A stretch of 64,000 bases of DNA from Oreocharis arfaki (Eukaryota > Chordata > Aves > Passeriformes > Paramythiidae): the NCBI GenBank assembly GCA_013398015.1, contig VZRR01010830.1, forward strand, positions 1 to 64,000, given 5' to 3'. The position numbers and the translations under genes were made by a program. A model generated the notes under the pieces. That model worked only from the letters and a program-made list of their open reading frames with translations, ran no database searches and was not told the DNA's origin. Positions 12,332 through 24,371 of the stretch are shown here, piece after piece (the first letter of the stretch is position 1; every line of letters starts with the position of its first letter).

Positions 12332-14299
12332 ACTTGTGAATTCTGCTATTATGATTTTGTATTGACTGTAGAGCTCTAAATTAAAATTTAGATTTTTTTT
12401 AATTTTAGAGGAGGCATTCAAGAACCTCAGTGTCATGAACCTGAAAAGACCCCTAAGGCTACAACTAGCTTTACCCTATAAGCAGACACAAAACATTACT
12501 GCCTAATCACCCTCCAGTGAATAAAAATGTCATGGATAACAAAATAGTTCTGCAGTCATTCTCATGGTGAGACCTCCCACTGACCTCAAAGTTTTGCTCA
12601 ATAAAGCAAAAGTTTGTCTATTCAAAGAATAGGGACAGAAAAAGGAAAGGAACTCCAGAGAGTGAATATCACAAAACAGAAGTAAGTTATAAGTGCTTGT
12701 TCGTAGACATGTTTCTGAGTTGCCTGTTCCAATTAAGGGATTTGGGATCTAATTAAGTTAAGGTAGAGATTGAGGTTTTTGCCTCATCAGCTTTTACATG
12801 CCCAGTTAACTGAAAGAACAATATAGGTAACATACTGTTGTTGTCAACAATATAGGAATATATGTATCACATGCGGTCCAAATACACAGTCGTAAGGTAT
12901 TGTTTATACACAAACACACATAGATGAATACATACCAATACATACATACTTACATGTAATACTATATGCACATGCTGTCTTAACAACACAGTGTTGTATC
13001 ACAGCAATTCCATAAAGCAGACTTTCTTATTGTCCCTAAGTAGGAAGTATTATTTCCACTCTAAAAAATGTAGTTTGCAACCAACACTAGTCATCAACTG
13101 ACTCACAGGGATAGCACTTTTGCTGATTATCAAATACCTGTTTCCAGTTTACAAACATCTGAACACTGAGTGGCTTTTGACACTGAAAATAAGTGACATT
13201 CTAACTGTATGTATGTAACTGTTGTGATGTGATGCCTCCTGCTTTAACAAAAATATTCAACAAAAAGAAAATGCAGAGTTTTTACTCATGAAAAGAAAGA
13301 CATTTCCTGCCTCAAAATAGACATTTTATACTGCATCTAGTGAGAAATACGAGCCAGTGGTAGTTATTTGACTGATCTTTTATTACAACCCCTACTGTTA
13401 AAGAGCTATTGGCTAGAAAATGAGCTGCAAGCTGGGTGCAGCTAAAATCTTCTCCACTTGTTTGTGTGTAACCAATTATATTAAGAGCTTTTAGTAAACA
13501 TTGTTCATTATAATTGATTTCCCTGAAGAAATGTCATTTTCAAATGAATATTTAAATGCAGCTTTAGTTTTTGTTCCCTTTTCAAGAATATTTTAATGCA
13601 AAGGAGATGCAGATGTGCAAACAGGCCATTAGAAAACAAGAAAAGAAATAGAAGTTATTCTGCAGGATGAAGTGGTGAATTAACTGACTAATCTAATCTA
13701 ACACTACTACACCTCATATTGTCAGCATTGTTATTGTGGTGCTTTACAGCTAGGTTACTTGTAATTGCATCAAATTAATTCTTAGTGACCCCAGGTACAA
13801 TTAATTCTGTTAACAACCTGAGCATCAGTAAACTCAAACTCAGCAAATTTGGCATCTGAACTAACCACTCTTTAACAAGAGATGGCTTGTACAGAGTTCA
13901 GGTATGCAGAATAGTTTTAAAACTCAGATAACTCCACAGACACCCATGTGGCAAAAAAAAAAGTTTCTTCTCATCCTTTATAATGCAAAATAGAGCATAC
14001 TCACATGTGAGTGTGCCTTGAGCACTCAGTTCTCATGTTCTGTAGCCTTGACCACCCATGTTTCCGTATTTTCGCTTCTCTTGAAATTCAGGAAGCTAAA
14101 CCAACCATATAGCTGAAGTCCAGATAGATTTTTGTGCTATTCATAATTAAGTTAGAATTCTTTGAATAGAAACTTTGCAGAAATTCTGAACTAGCTACAT
14201 TTGTAGTTCACGTTGCTGTGTGTCCAAAGCACTTGCAAGAAACACTTCTAAGGGGAATGATTTATAATTATTATGGATCTTATATCTTGGTCAATATTA
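12332..14299. other. Unique non-coding DNA, nothing recognised
   Basis: AT-rich, with a weakly repetitive CATA/CACA stretch near 12900-12960. No coding frame or repeat family recognised. Confidence 0.5.
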
Positions 14300-14848
14300 G
14301 CTCTACTCATCACTGCTGCAATCTCACCTCAAGTTCTGTGTGCACTTTTGGGTGCCACAATATAAAAAAGACATTGAGCTATTAGACAGTGTCCAAAGGA
14401 GAGCAACAAGTGTGGTGATGGACTTTGAGGGGAAGCCGTATAAGAAGCAGCTGAGGTCACTTGGTCTGGTCAGCCTGGAGAAGAGGAGACTGACAGGAGA
14501 CCTTACTGCAGTTACAACTTCCTCGTGAGGGGAAGAGGAGGGGCAGGTACTGATCTCTTCTCTGTGGTGACCAGTGACAGGACCTGAGGGAATGGCCTGA
14601 AGTTGTGCTAGAAGACATTTAGTTTGGCTATCAGAAAAAGATTCTTCACCCAGAGGGTGGTTGGGCACTGGAACAGGCTCCTCAGGGAAGTGGTCACAGC
14701 ACCAGCCTGACAGAGCTCAAGAAGTGTTTGGACAATGTTCTCAGGCACATGGAGTGCCTCTTGGGGATGGTGCTATGCACAGCCAGGAATTGGACTCAAT
14801 GATCCTTGTGGGTCTCTCCCAGCTCAGCATATATTTTGTGATTTTGTA
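14300..14848 (+). mobile_element. CR1 LINE, 3' end, 5'-truncated
   Basis: Starts in the ORF2 C-terminus. The frame 14340-14528 encodes FWVPQYKKDIELLDSVQRRA and LGLVSLEKRRLTGDL, close to CR1 consensus. It runs through the 3' UTR to CAATGATCCTTGTGGGTCTC and a TTTTGTGATTTTGTAAT tail, a diverged copy of the CR1 terminal repeat. 5' truncation from incomplete reverse transcription is usual for the family. Stops and frameshifts show it is inactive. Confidence 0.93.
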
Positions 14849-17800
14849 ATCTGGAGGATTACCAAAGCCTATACAAATAAAATACAAATTTACAAAGTGT
14901 TTGAGCATTCTGACATTTGCTTTGGCTCTCACTTAGAATCTATGTTTTTTTCAGAGTTATTTTCTTGCTGGCTCTGTTCATGATGCTCTTGTATTATTTG
15001 GTCTTTTCAGTTATTCTCCTCTTTTATTTTCTTATGTCAGATAAAAATATAGAAACAAAAATAAAGTAAACCTGACCACAGTAAAATTTCAACCTGGTAA
15101 GCAAAAGCAGAGCGTCACACCTCAAACCCAGATGGCGAAATTTTGCTAGGAACATGAATAGAGGAAGACTTCAGACTACCAGTAGATTATACTCCAAAAT
15201 AAATTTTTTGTGGCATGATGAAAGACGTAGATGAAGAAAACTTTAAAAAGGCAGACTGGTTCAAGGCCATGGCGATGCACTGTGGACAGTTTATGTAAAC
15301 AGACATCATAAGCAAATGTGTGGAAAGGCAGGTTGCTAAACAAAAGATGGAGATGGTCACTGCAGACCAGCATTAAGGAGATACTCCTCAGGAACATGGA
15401 AGACAAATATGGTAAGTAAGAAATCACCATATTTTTTCATGGCTACTTTATCTTCACAGATATTTTGTGATTTTGGCCTCACAAAATATAAATTCAGCAC
15501 TATAATATATGATAAGATAATATGTTTTGGTATATTCAAAGACTTCTAGAGAATAACTATCACTGAAGAACTAAGAAAACAATACAAGCATTCACAAATC
15601 AGACAAAATTACTTGAATAGAAGCAACATGGCCATGGGTAGAGATAAAAGTTATACATATTATATATACATGTATATTACGCATGTGTGTATGTATATAT
15701 ATATATAAAAATAAAATATATGTGTGTTTACATATACATATAGATACGCTCACACACTACACATATAATTAGGTCTATAAATTTGCGACCTTCCAGATAA
15801 CAATTAGGAAGCAGACTTTAGTGGAGATACATTCTGCATCATTCAGAGGTATTTTTAAGAACTAAAATGCTCTGATGCTGAAATGCTGATGGCTGCCCCA
15901 TCCCAGTTCCTGTAACAGTCTGGAGAAGAGCTTGGAAACTATGTTTTTGTTGATTGGCCATCATATTTTCAACCTTCCAAAGTGCCAGACTGCACCACGT
16001 CTAAAACATACATAGCACGTCTGAGCACATCTAAGGCAATCAAGATGGGTACCGAATTTAGAAAAACATAAAATAATTAGAGCTTTCATTAAAAGGAACT
16101 AAGCAGATTGAAAGATTGTTTGAGGTTTAAAAGACAGTACTAAGATCCTGATTCATTGCCTTTTTCAACCAGCATCTTGAAGCGTGACCTCTCACTGTGA
16201 TTAGAAAACTGACAGTTTTTTCTTAAAGCCCAGTTACTGCTTGTAACTTGTGATCTTGCCTTGTTATTCCAGAACAATCTTACAGAAATATATGCCAAAA
16301 AAAGTATTTTTAGACTTACTGGAGTAAATACTTCTGTAGTTTTGTTGTCTCTTTATTTAAGAACGAAAAGACATAAAATCATCAGTGAAGTCTGAAGACT
16401 TTTCCACATCACATCAAATCCTTGATGAAAATAGGCTATTTTGTTCTGTAAACTGGCTGCATATAAAATTATTTTGGTACTGTCTTTGTTAAGGTTAATT
16501 GTTGATAACTACATTCACTGACTGTATCAGAGATAATCCATAGAGGAAAAAGTAAATGAGAGATAAATTAGAATGTCAGGAACTCAGTTTCCTGCTTTAG
16601 ACCTAGTTTATACATTGTAGCCTGAAGACCTCAATTCCTCCCAAATTTACTCATGACTGACAGAGAAAACTCACGTTGTCATTGACTACCCAAACCTTCA
16701 AGAGCTCAGAGCATAAAGGTAAATTTGCCCTCTTTCCTCAGGCTTTTGTAGATTTTTTTGTCCTATGAGATATCTGGGGACAAGCAGGTCTGCATTCTAT
16801 CACATTAAAGAAGTACTGTTTTTTCGTTTGTAGGAAGTGGAAACATCCAAACTTTTGTGATTCCACAATATAGTTTCTCTTGGATGTGAGCTCAATATGT
16901 TTTGAAATTAGCCATAGAATTACACAATGGGTCTTGATTTTTAAATCCCATAGAGGGGTATCTCCAAGAGATACACATATTAACATGCATCAATCAGCCA
17001 GGTTTCAAAGGTATATTCAGGTCCCATAGTACAATTGATTAGCTTTGCACACTGGAACAAATATAAATGGTTTTGTCAAGGATGTACGTTTGCACACTTC
17101 AAAGGCTCTAAAATATGGTTCTCTCTCAACCACATCCCTATACATTTGGAAGAATTTTCTAGGTAATGCTCCTTCTCCACTGGGTAATTTTATACACCGT
17201 GAAAAATTAACTTTCAGCTTACAAAATTCACATAAAAAATGGAAAAGCATTTGATTCTTATGCAAACACATCTTTACATCAGGCCTATGCTCTATTTTCC
17301 AGGGGATAGATTATAGCATTGTTGAAATTTAACTAGGACTCATGAGACTATATTAAGATGTCACAGAAGCTCCATTACTTCTCCTGATTTCCGCCTTCTA
17401 GGCCTTAGACAATTAAAATGAAATTTCAAATAGGGAGGTTTGGAGGGGGAAGAGGGAAGCATTCAGAGAAATTATCCTCTGGGGGGAAGAGAGGCAAGAT
17501 GATTAACTAGTTTTCCTTCAGCTCATGTTGTTATGATTCTATACTCTGGAGAGTGAATAATTTGAAAAAGAAAATTTCTGTCTCCCAGACAGAGAACATA
17601 ATCCTCAGACTGAAATTTCAGGACCAACTCAAGTTTCTTCACCTTATAGATGTTTATGCATACTTCCTCAGCATTTAATTTCATAATTTGCTAAAATCAT
17701 TAACATTAGATTTTGTCCCCTAAATTCTTATGAAATATATAGAAAAAAGCTGTCATACAGCAGATTACAAACCTTTCTCTGCTCTGGACAGAAGCTGAAT

Positions 17801-18355
17801 TTTAATGCTTCTTGTCTGGCTTGAGGGATCATCTCCTACTTAATGAGACTAATGAATGATTTTCACTCTGAACAGGAAAAAAAAAATTGAGATGGGAATA
17901 ATTCTCATTCCATTTTTACAGTGGAATATCTGGTAATGTATTTCCTCAAAATACACTGGCAAAGGTAGCAAGTGACAGTAACTGTCAGTTCACGTACCAA
18001 TTCCCTTGATACACACAGTGAAAAATAAAAAGACATTTTTTTAGGCTCTTTTCAGTATATATGATCAGATAGATACCTAATTGGACAAAACTCTAAGCAA
18101 CATGTTCTAAATTCAGCATTATGTTGTGCTTGCCAGCTTGAATTTTTCTACGATTCTGACTTCACATTCAGCTTCCTCTTTATAGGAAACAGAAATGTGT
18201 TGTATGTTACGGACACAGAAAAGGACTGATCATTTAGAATGTTTCATGACTTATATCTCCATTTGTGGTTTTTTAGAACTGTCATATGTGAATAACAGCT
18301 TCCAGGAAAAAAACCTTTTTTATTTACACACGTGTCTTGTTTTTTTTTCTAACAG
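14849..18355. other. Unique non-coding DNA
   Basis: No gene or repeat family recognised apart from the AT/GT-rich simple repeat at 15653-15745. A donor-like GGTAAGTAAG lies near 15411, but the upstream frames contain stops and no good acceptor pairs with it. Confidence 0.5.
15653..15745. repeat. Imperfect TA/TG dinucleotide-rich repeat
   Basis: Alternating purine-pyrimidine DNA made of TATA, TGTA, CATA and TGTG units. Such tracts are length-variable and could serve as a marker. Confidence 0.8.
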
Positions 18356-18397
18356 ACCAAAAATACCAGTTCAGCAAATTTTCAAGAAAAGGTCAGT
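18356..18397 (+). other. Candidate microexon with tandem donors
   Basis: A strong acceptor (TTGTTTTTTTTCTAACAG, ending 18355) is followed by 36 bases and donor GTCAGT at 18392. Six bases later is a second, canonical donor, GTAAGT at 18398. Both forms (36 and 42 nt) are multiples of three. Possible reads are TKNTSSANFQEK(VS) in one frame and PKIPVQQIFKKR in another. I do not recognise either peptide. The strength of both splice sites makes it better than random, but there is no conservation evidence here. Confidence 0.3.
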
Positions 18398-21300
18398 GTA
18401 AGTACTAAAAAATATTAGCCTTGGTCACTGTTGTAAGAAAATTTCTGTTCCCCCAAATCAGCTCAAATTTACGATTTCTCCTTACAGAGGTTTTCCTATC
18501 AAAGACATTGTAGAAGCATGTAGTTTAACTTCCTGCCAGTCAATATATTGATTTCTTTGCCTTTACAGCATGTTTCACATATACAAGCAAGTCTAATACG
18601 TAAATTATAGAAAAGGAAAATGTAAATTGCAGGTCTTGAAGAGTTATATGTTGCATGAGGAAGGGAAATCAATAAAATTCATTGCAATATCAAGACTGTG
18701 TTTGATGCGGCAGCTGTTTCCTTTGCTGCCTCAAGAACTTTGTTTCGACTAGAGCTAAGTAGCAGATGTTTGTGAGCAATAAGGAGGTTGGTAAATTTAT
18801 TACCTGTTTCTATGGGTAACATAAGCCTCTAAACTTGAGTTTTCTTCAGAATTGCTTACTGAGATCACAAAGCTAATACCAGCCTGATACAATAAAGGAT
18901 ATCTAATAAGTTTTTTCAAGTAATTTTCTTTCTTGTATTACCTAATTCATATATCTAAATCTTTATGAAGTCATTGACTGTGAAGAACAGCATTCATCTT
19001 CTGTTGTCTGTATCTATAATATCACTTCCTTGAAGGCAGAAGCAAGTGGATTTTTTCAAACATTTGTTTGAAGGTTATTTTGTAATAATACAGATGGGAA
19101 AGAGGGCAATCTGCCATCTTGTAACACAATTCATCTCTGTTCCTCTTTGGTCAAGCCTGCTGAGTTCGACTTCTTCAGTTATAGAATTCAGAACAGAAAT
19201 TCTTACAGCACGGCTTGAAAATGTTGCCCTCATTTTGATCAGCTAAGCTACAGGGCAAGGAGGAGAGATGGAGACCTATAATTGAAAGACATTTTCATAA
19301 AGGTTTGAAAGGCTTGAATGGACCTTTCAGCCTCTGGGATGATGAATGTCACCTTTAGATAATGATCTGAATACCTTCACAAAGGAGGGAGAGTTTAGCT
19401 TGGCCTCCACACTCCATAGAGAGACAAAATCCATCAACATGGAGCAGGAAGGACTGGAGGAACCAAAAATTAAAAAGTCCAATTGGAAGCAAAGCATGTT
19501 ACTAGTCCCATTTGCCTAGGTCACTTCGATTTTCCCCACTGAAAGAAATTGTCATCTAGGCAACCAAACGTAGTGAGCAATGGAACATAAAGATCTTGCA
19601 AACAGACAAACAAGTAGTGGTGTAAAGCAGAGCTGATATTACACAGCAGAAGAGATTTTTGGCTGAGAGATTAGACATACTATCGATTTGACTGCATACT
19701 TTAACTTTTTTTCTCTGCAATCTCTCCCTAGTATTGCCCTGTGTCAACTAACTGCCCATAGAAATAACCATCATGTTCCAATTATCTCTTCTCTTTTCGG
19801 AAGAATGACAAATGTAATGTAGCAAGAACACTGGACAAAAAAAAAAAAAAANCACTGGTGATTTCTTCCTATACTTAAGGTTTACAACTCCAGCATATTA
19901 ATGATAGCTTTGGCAACACTGTACAGGTGAAGTACTAAATTTCCAAAGGTTGTTCTTTAGACCTTTATCTGGAACAAAGATCATTCAAAATAACATTTGC
20001 TTTCATCTGATCATGACAATGCACTTAATACATAAGTCTAGAAAACTTTACCTATATATTAAAGAAATATACATAAATTAATAGATTTTTTGTTAGCATC
20101 AAGCCTGGAAAAAAAAGTAAGAACTATTTTGCACATGCTTCTGTATCCTATTTAGACAATGTGATACCTAAGACGAGCAAAGCCAAATCTACCTGGTTTT
20201 TTTCAAAACTGCTTTTTAAGTGTCTTTTGAACAGAAGCATCTTAGAATCCTTTCAAAAGAAGGTATAGTATATGAACATGTTACATGATGACATAAATAA
20301 ATATCATGTAACTGTATATAGTTCATTTTGGTATTACAAGTCTCACCATGAACTGCTAACACATAAAGAGTGATGACTTTTATATCCCGTGCAAGAGTGA
20401 TGATGATCTCTCCCTGCCCTCTTTGAGGACTTCTTCACCCTTAAGACCTCACCAGTGAGGGTACTGAAGGGTTATGCTAGTGTTAATGCATAAATCTAAT
20501 TGAGTAGAGAAAACTGAAGCCAGGGAGTATTCTCCCTGTCTTTTAAGTATTATTTTTTGTTTAAAGGTTAATTGTTTTACCCTAAAACTTAAAGCAAAAG
20601 CTAAACATCAAAATGAGGAGGACAGAGAGGGTTTTTATTTCAGACATTCCCTGTAGGCAGCTTTTTAATCAAAAAGTACTGACATTTTAATTTAAACAAA
20701 ATAATTACAAGCAAGAGGTGAGTGAACCTTTTTGCATGCAGTACACAATCACACTTTCCTTAGGTCTAAAAAAGAGAATTTCCAACTATTTATAATTAAT
20801 CAAGTCCATAAATACTGCTATATTTCTTTTTCTTTAGGAAAACCATAGCAGTTTTATTTTTAAAGAACCAATACATTCATTATTAAAGCAGGCGAATGAA
20901 CAAACCCCACCCAATGCTGACTATCACCTTCACAATATAACCCAGCTGCATGAGGCTCAACTGTGTGAACTCAACCCACTTTAACTCAGGGGGAGAAAAA
21001 CTGATTAAGAGCTAAAGGGTCATTACTTTGCTAATCATACGGACAGGTTCACTTACACAGCAACACAAATTTAAACTATGTCAGTTAAGAAAGTTGAAAC
21101 AAGCAATAAGGCCAGAATTGTTAAATCATCAACATTAACTCAAGAGAAAGTAACCAGGAATCAGGGAAAAAAAAGCTGGAAGACTACTGCTGCCAGACGA
21201 AGGACCATCCCATCTCAAGAAACAAAAGAGACCATCATTTACGTGCCACACTGTGAAGTGCAGTGCCATCAAAGATGTGGATTTCAAAAAATGAACCTAA

Positions 21301-22382
21301 CAGAACTTACTGAAATGACATATTGCATGATCCTTGTTGCAAGTGTGCACCCAGGAAAAAAACATTTAGATCACAGCTATGAGTCCTTGTAAGGGTTGCA
21401 AATACGCTTTAAGAGCATACATTTCCCAAACAAGTCTACTGTAACATTTGATATTTCTCAGTGTGGGGACAGCACCATTGCAAATCAGGTCAGAAAAATA
21501 AAATTAAAATGTCGCCTCTTTTAGTTTGTCAAGCATTCTAAACATGATAGACCGTGATTTATGTTACCAGCATGAACCCTCACAACACTGACTACACCAC
21601 CCAACTAGGATCCAAATAAAATAAGAAAAAAAGAGAAGATAGGGAAGAAAACAATAGTAAAAGCAACAATTACTTATTTTCCTTCTGGAAGGGATTTTTC
21701 CAATGAAATTGAAGACAGAAAGAATTCTCCACATAGATAACCAGGCAAAAAAATTGTATGCTGTGTATGTAAGTAAACAGTACCACACCTGGCAATATGT
21801 AGAAAGTCAGTAAATCTGCCTTTAGAATTGTAGTATCTGTTGAAGCATGTAGTCAGATGAATATGCTTTGGACTGAGGTTTAACTGAATGGACAGAGCAT
21901 GGGTAGTTCCTGGACAAGACATGAGAAATCAGTGATGCTAAAAAGTAGCATAGCAAGAAGCTCACGAAAGCTATGACGACGTTAGGAGGAATGCCCAGAT
22001 TCCACAGAACATTAAATTAGGAGAAAATTATTCACAAGTTAATTGGAAGGGTGTTTAAGGAGCAGAGCCTTGCTAGTCCAACAATATCCCAGTAACCACA
22101 ACAATCATAACAATTTTAGGTATAGATATAGTAAAACTGGGTGCAGTGGGGAAAAAATTATAAGGGGTAGAGTGGCTTTGGAGCAGAGAAGAGAAAAGAA
22201 AGTGGATGGGAGAAAAGTAAGCACAGGAAATATGAGACAAAGGGGCTAAAAAGGTGCCTGTCACCCATAATCAAGATGATGGTCAGTATTTGTTGTTTGA
22301 CTGGTATCTGTGACTGACTGACACAGCCTATTCTATCCTCTAATTAGACTCCATTTCAGAAAATCAAGGATCGTTACTCAGC
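18398..22382. other. Unique non-coding DNA, nothing recognised
   Basis: No gene or named repeat. It contains a run of about 15 A (19837-19851) ending in an unresolved base at 19852. The frame at 21078-21392 is lysine- and threonine-rich, with no family resemblance I can see. Confidence 0.5.
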
Positions 22383-23000
22383 CACTCAGCCACTTCCTTG
22401 GGAAGCTTGGTGCAAAGCTTGACAGCCCTCTCATTGAAAAACTTTTCTTAAAATGCAATCTAAGCTTCCTTGAGCATTTTGAGGCTGTTTCCCCTTATTG
22501 TATCTCTTGTTACTTGGGAGAAGAGACTGCCACCTGCCAGGCAGTCGTAAAGTGCAATGACTCCTTCAATTCCTTTTCTCCTTTCTCCCCCGGGCCATTC
22601 ACCTGCTTCTTGTAAGGCTTGTGCTCCAGGCCCTTCACCCAGCTCCATTGCCCTCTCAGGACACACTCCAGCACCTCAGTGTCCTTCTGGCAGTGAGTGC
22701 ACCAAAAAACTGGACACAGGACTTGAGGTGCAACTTCACCAATGCCAATTACAGTGGGATGATCACAGCAGGCCCTGATCCTGCTGGCCACACTATTGCT
22801 GATACAGGCCAGGATGTCATTGGCCTTCTTGGTTACCGGGGCACAACGGGATCCCGTTCAGCTGCTGTCAACTAGCCTCCCCAGTTCCTTTTCTGCTGGA
22901 CAGTTTCCCAGCCATACCACCCCCAGCCTGTAACACTGCATGGGGCTGTTGTGACTCAGGTGCAGGACCTGGCACTCGGCCTTGTGGAGCCTCATAAAAT
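22383..23000 (-). mobile_element. CR1 LINE fragment, divergent subfamily
   Basis: Antisense CR1 reading GAAGCTTGGTGCAAAGCTTG at the 3'-UTR side. It then runs through the ORF2 C-terminus, where the minus frame 22510-22791 includes KDTEVLECVLRGQ and KGLEHKPYKKQ. It ends in the 5' direction at the GACTCAGGTGCAGGACCTGG block. The wording differs enough from the other copies to suggest a separate CR1 subfamily. The terminal tail repeat is not visible at the left end. Confidence 0.88.
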
Positions 23001-23726
23001 TTTTAACATTTTTTCTGATTGTGGTCTCAATTTATTGTGCAAATGTGCAAGATACTGGTGCACTTCAAAGTTACCTATTACCTAGCCTGCAAACCAGACA
23101 ACAGGTCCAGGCCAGCTGCCAGAGAGTACCGTGAGGGTTTGGGTGCAAGACATAAAAAAACTTCAAGCTGGACTTGCCAGCAAGTAGATCAAGAATTCTG
23201 AGGACCATATACTGAAGGAAGTAGAGGCCTAGGCTCTAGCTGCCTGAGAAAAACCATCTAAGAGATTGTGGGCACATCTCAGTACATATCTACTAGCGAA
23301 ATTAATGGTGAGAAAACAGGTCTTGTTTTTTTCACATTTTTGTGAGTGTCATTTATGGGTATGTAATGCCTGTAAAATCATAATTCTGTCTTGACATGTT
23401 AGTGGTAAACTGAGTCTCCATGTTGTGCATGTGCCTACTGGGAGTATGTACCCAAACTCACTATTGTCAGGACCCATGGCTAAGAATCCACAGCATCTCC
23501 CCACGTGTGAAGGACTGTGAGGGCTGTGGCATCTATGAGGGACTGTGGCCTCATCGTTCTAGAGTGTACCAACTTTGTATCTAGGTGACTGCAGATGAAA
23601 ACTTCCCCTAGGTGCACTGAATTCACTTAAACTTATCCATAACAGATTTTAAAAGATGCTAAAACAGTGATTCCATACAGACCTGGTGTGCAGGTTTAAA
23701 TTCCTGATAAAACTTCTGAGAGTGGG
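23001..23726. other. Unique DNA between CR1 and LTR
   Basis: No gene seen. The last bases, GTGGG at 23722-23726, are the left target-site duplication of the LTR that follows. Confidence 0.5.
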
Positions 23727-24366
23727 TGTTATGGTTTGACACTGGCCCAATGCCAGGCATCCACGAGAGCTGCTCACTCACCCTCCCCTGCCACAGCTGG
23801 GCAGAGGAAGGAAAAGGAAAAAAAAGGAAAAAGAATTAAATGCTTNNNNNNNNNNNNNNNNNNNNNNNNNNNNNNNNNNNNNNNNNNNNNNNNNNNNNNN
23901 NNNNNNNNNNNNNNNNNNNNNNNNNNNNNNNNNNNNNNNNNNNNNNNNNNNNNNNNNNNNNNNNNNNNNNNNNNNNNNNNNNNNNNNNNNNNNNNNNNNN
24001 NNNNNNNNNNNNNNNNNNNNNNNNNNNNNNNNNNNNNNNNNNNNNCCTGGAGCACGTCCTGCCCCTCCTTCCTCACTGACCTTGGTGTCACCATGTTGTT
24101 TCCCTCACATGCTCTCACCTCCTCCTCTTCTCTGACCGCAAGAAAAAGCCCGTGACTTTGTTTTGATTTTCTTCTTAAATATGCCATCTCAGAGGCATTA
24201 TCAGCCTCTCTCATTGGCCCAGTTTTGGCCAGCAGCATTGTCCATCTTCAGAGCCATCAGCCATTGGCTCTGCCAGACATGGTGGGGAGCTTCCAGCAGC
24301 TTCCTCACAGGAGCTATCTTTGTGGGCCCCCCGCTACCTAAAACCAGGCTGTGCCAAACCAATACA
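23727..24366 (-). mobile_element. Solo LTR with 5-bp target duplication (antisense)
   Basis: The element begins TGTTATGGTTTGACACTGGC and ends CAAACCAATACA, so it has TG/CA ends. It is flanked by GTGGG on both sides (23722-23726 and 24367-24371). In the reverse complement it reads TGTATTGGTTTGGCACAGCC, then a block with GCTGGAAGCTCCCCACCATG and AGAGCCAATGG. I recognise this as an LTR family common in passerine genomes; the recognition is from memory. A 5-bp duplication is typical of ERVL-like (class III) elements. The middle is hidden by 200 unresolved bases. Confidence 0.85.
23846..24045. other. Assembly gap of 200 N inside an LTR
   Basis: Exactly 200 consecutive unresolved bases. The round number suggests a placeholder of unknown true size. 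The flanks belong to one LTR, so the missing DNA is probably LTR interior that failed to assemble because it is repeated elsewhere. Confidence 0.98.
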
Positions 24367-24371
24367 GTGGG

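Noticed and set aside
15176..15430. Possible exon ending at a GGTAAGTAAG donor near 15411
   Set aside because: All frames leading to it have nearby stops and no convincing acceptor was found.
23736..24238. Frames of up to 154 codons spanning the gap
   Set aside because: Mostly unresolved bases inside an LTR; an artefact of the gap.
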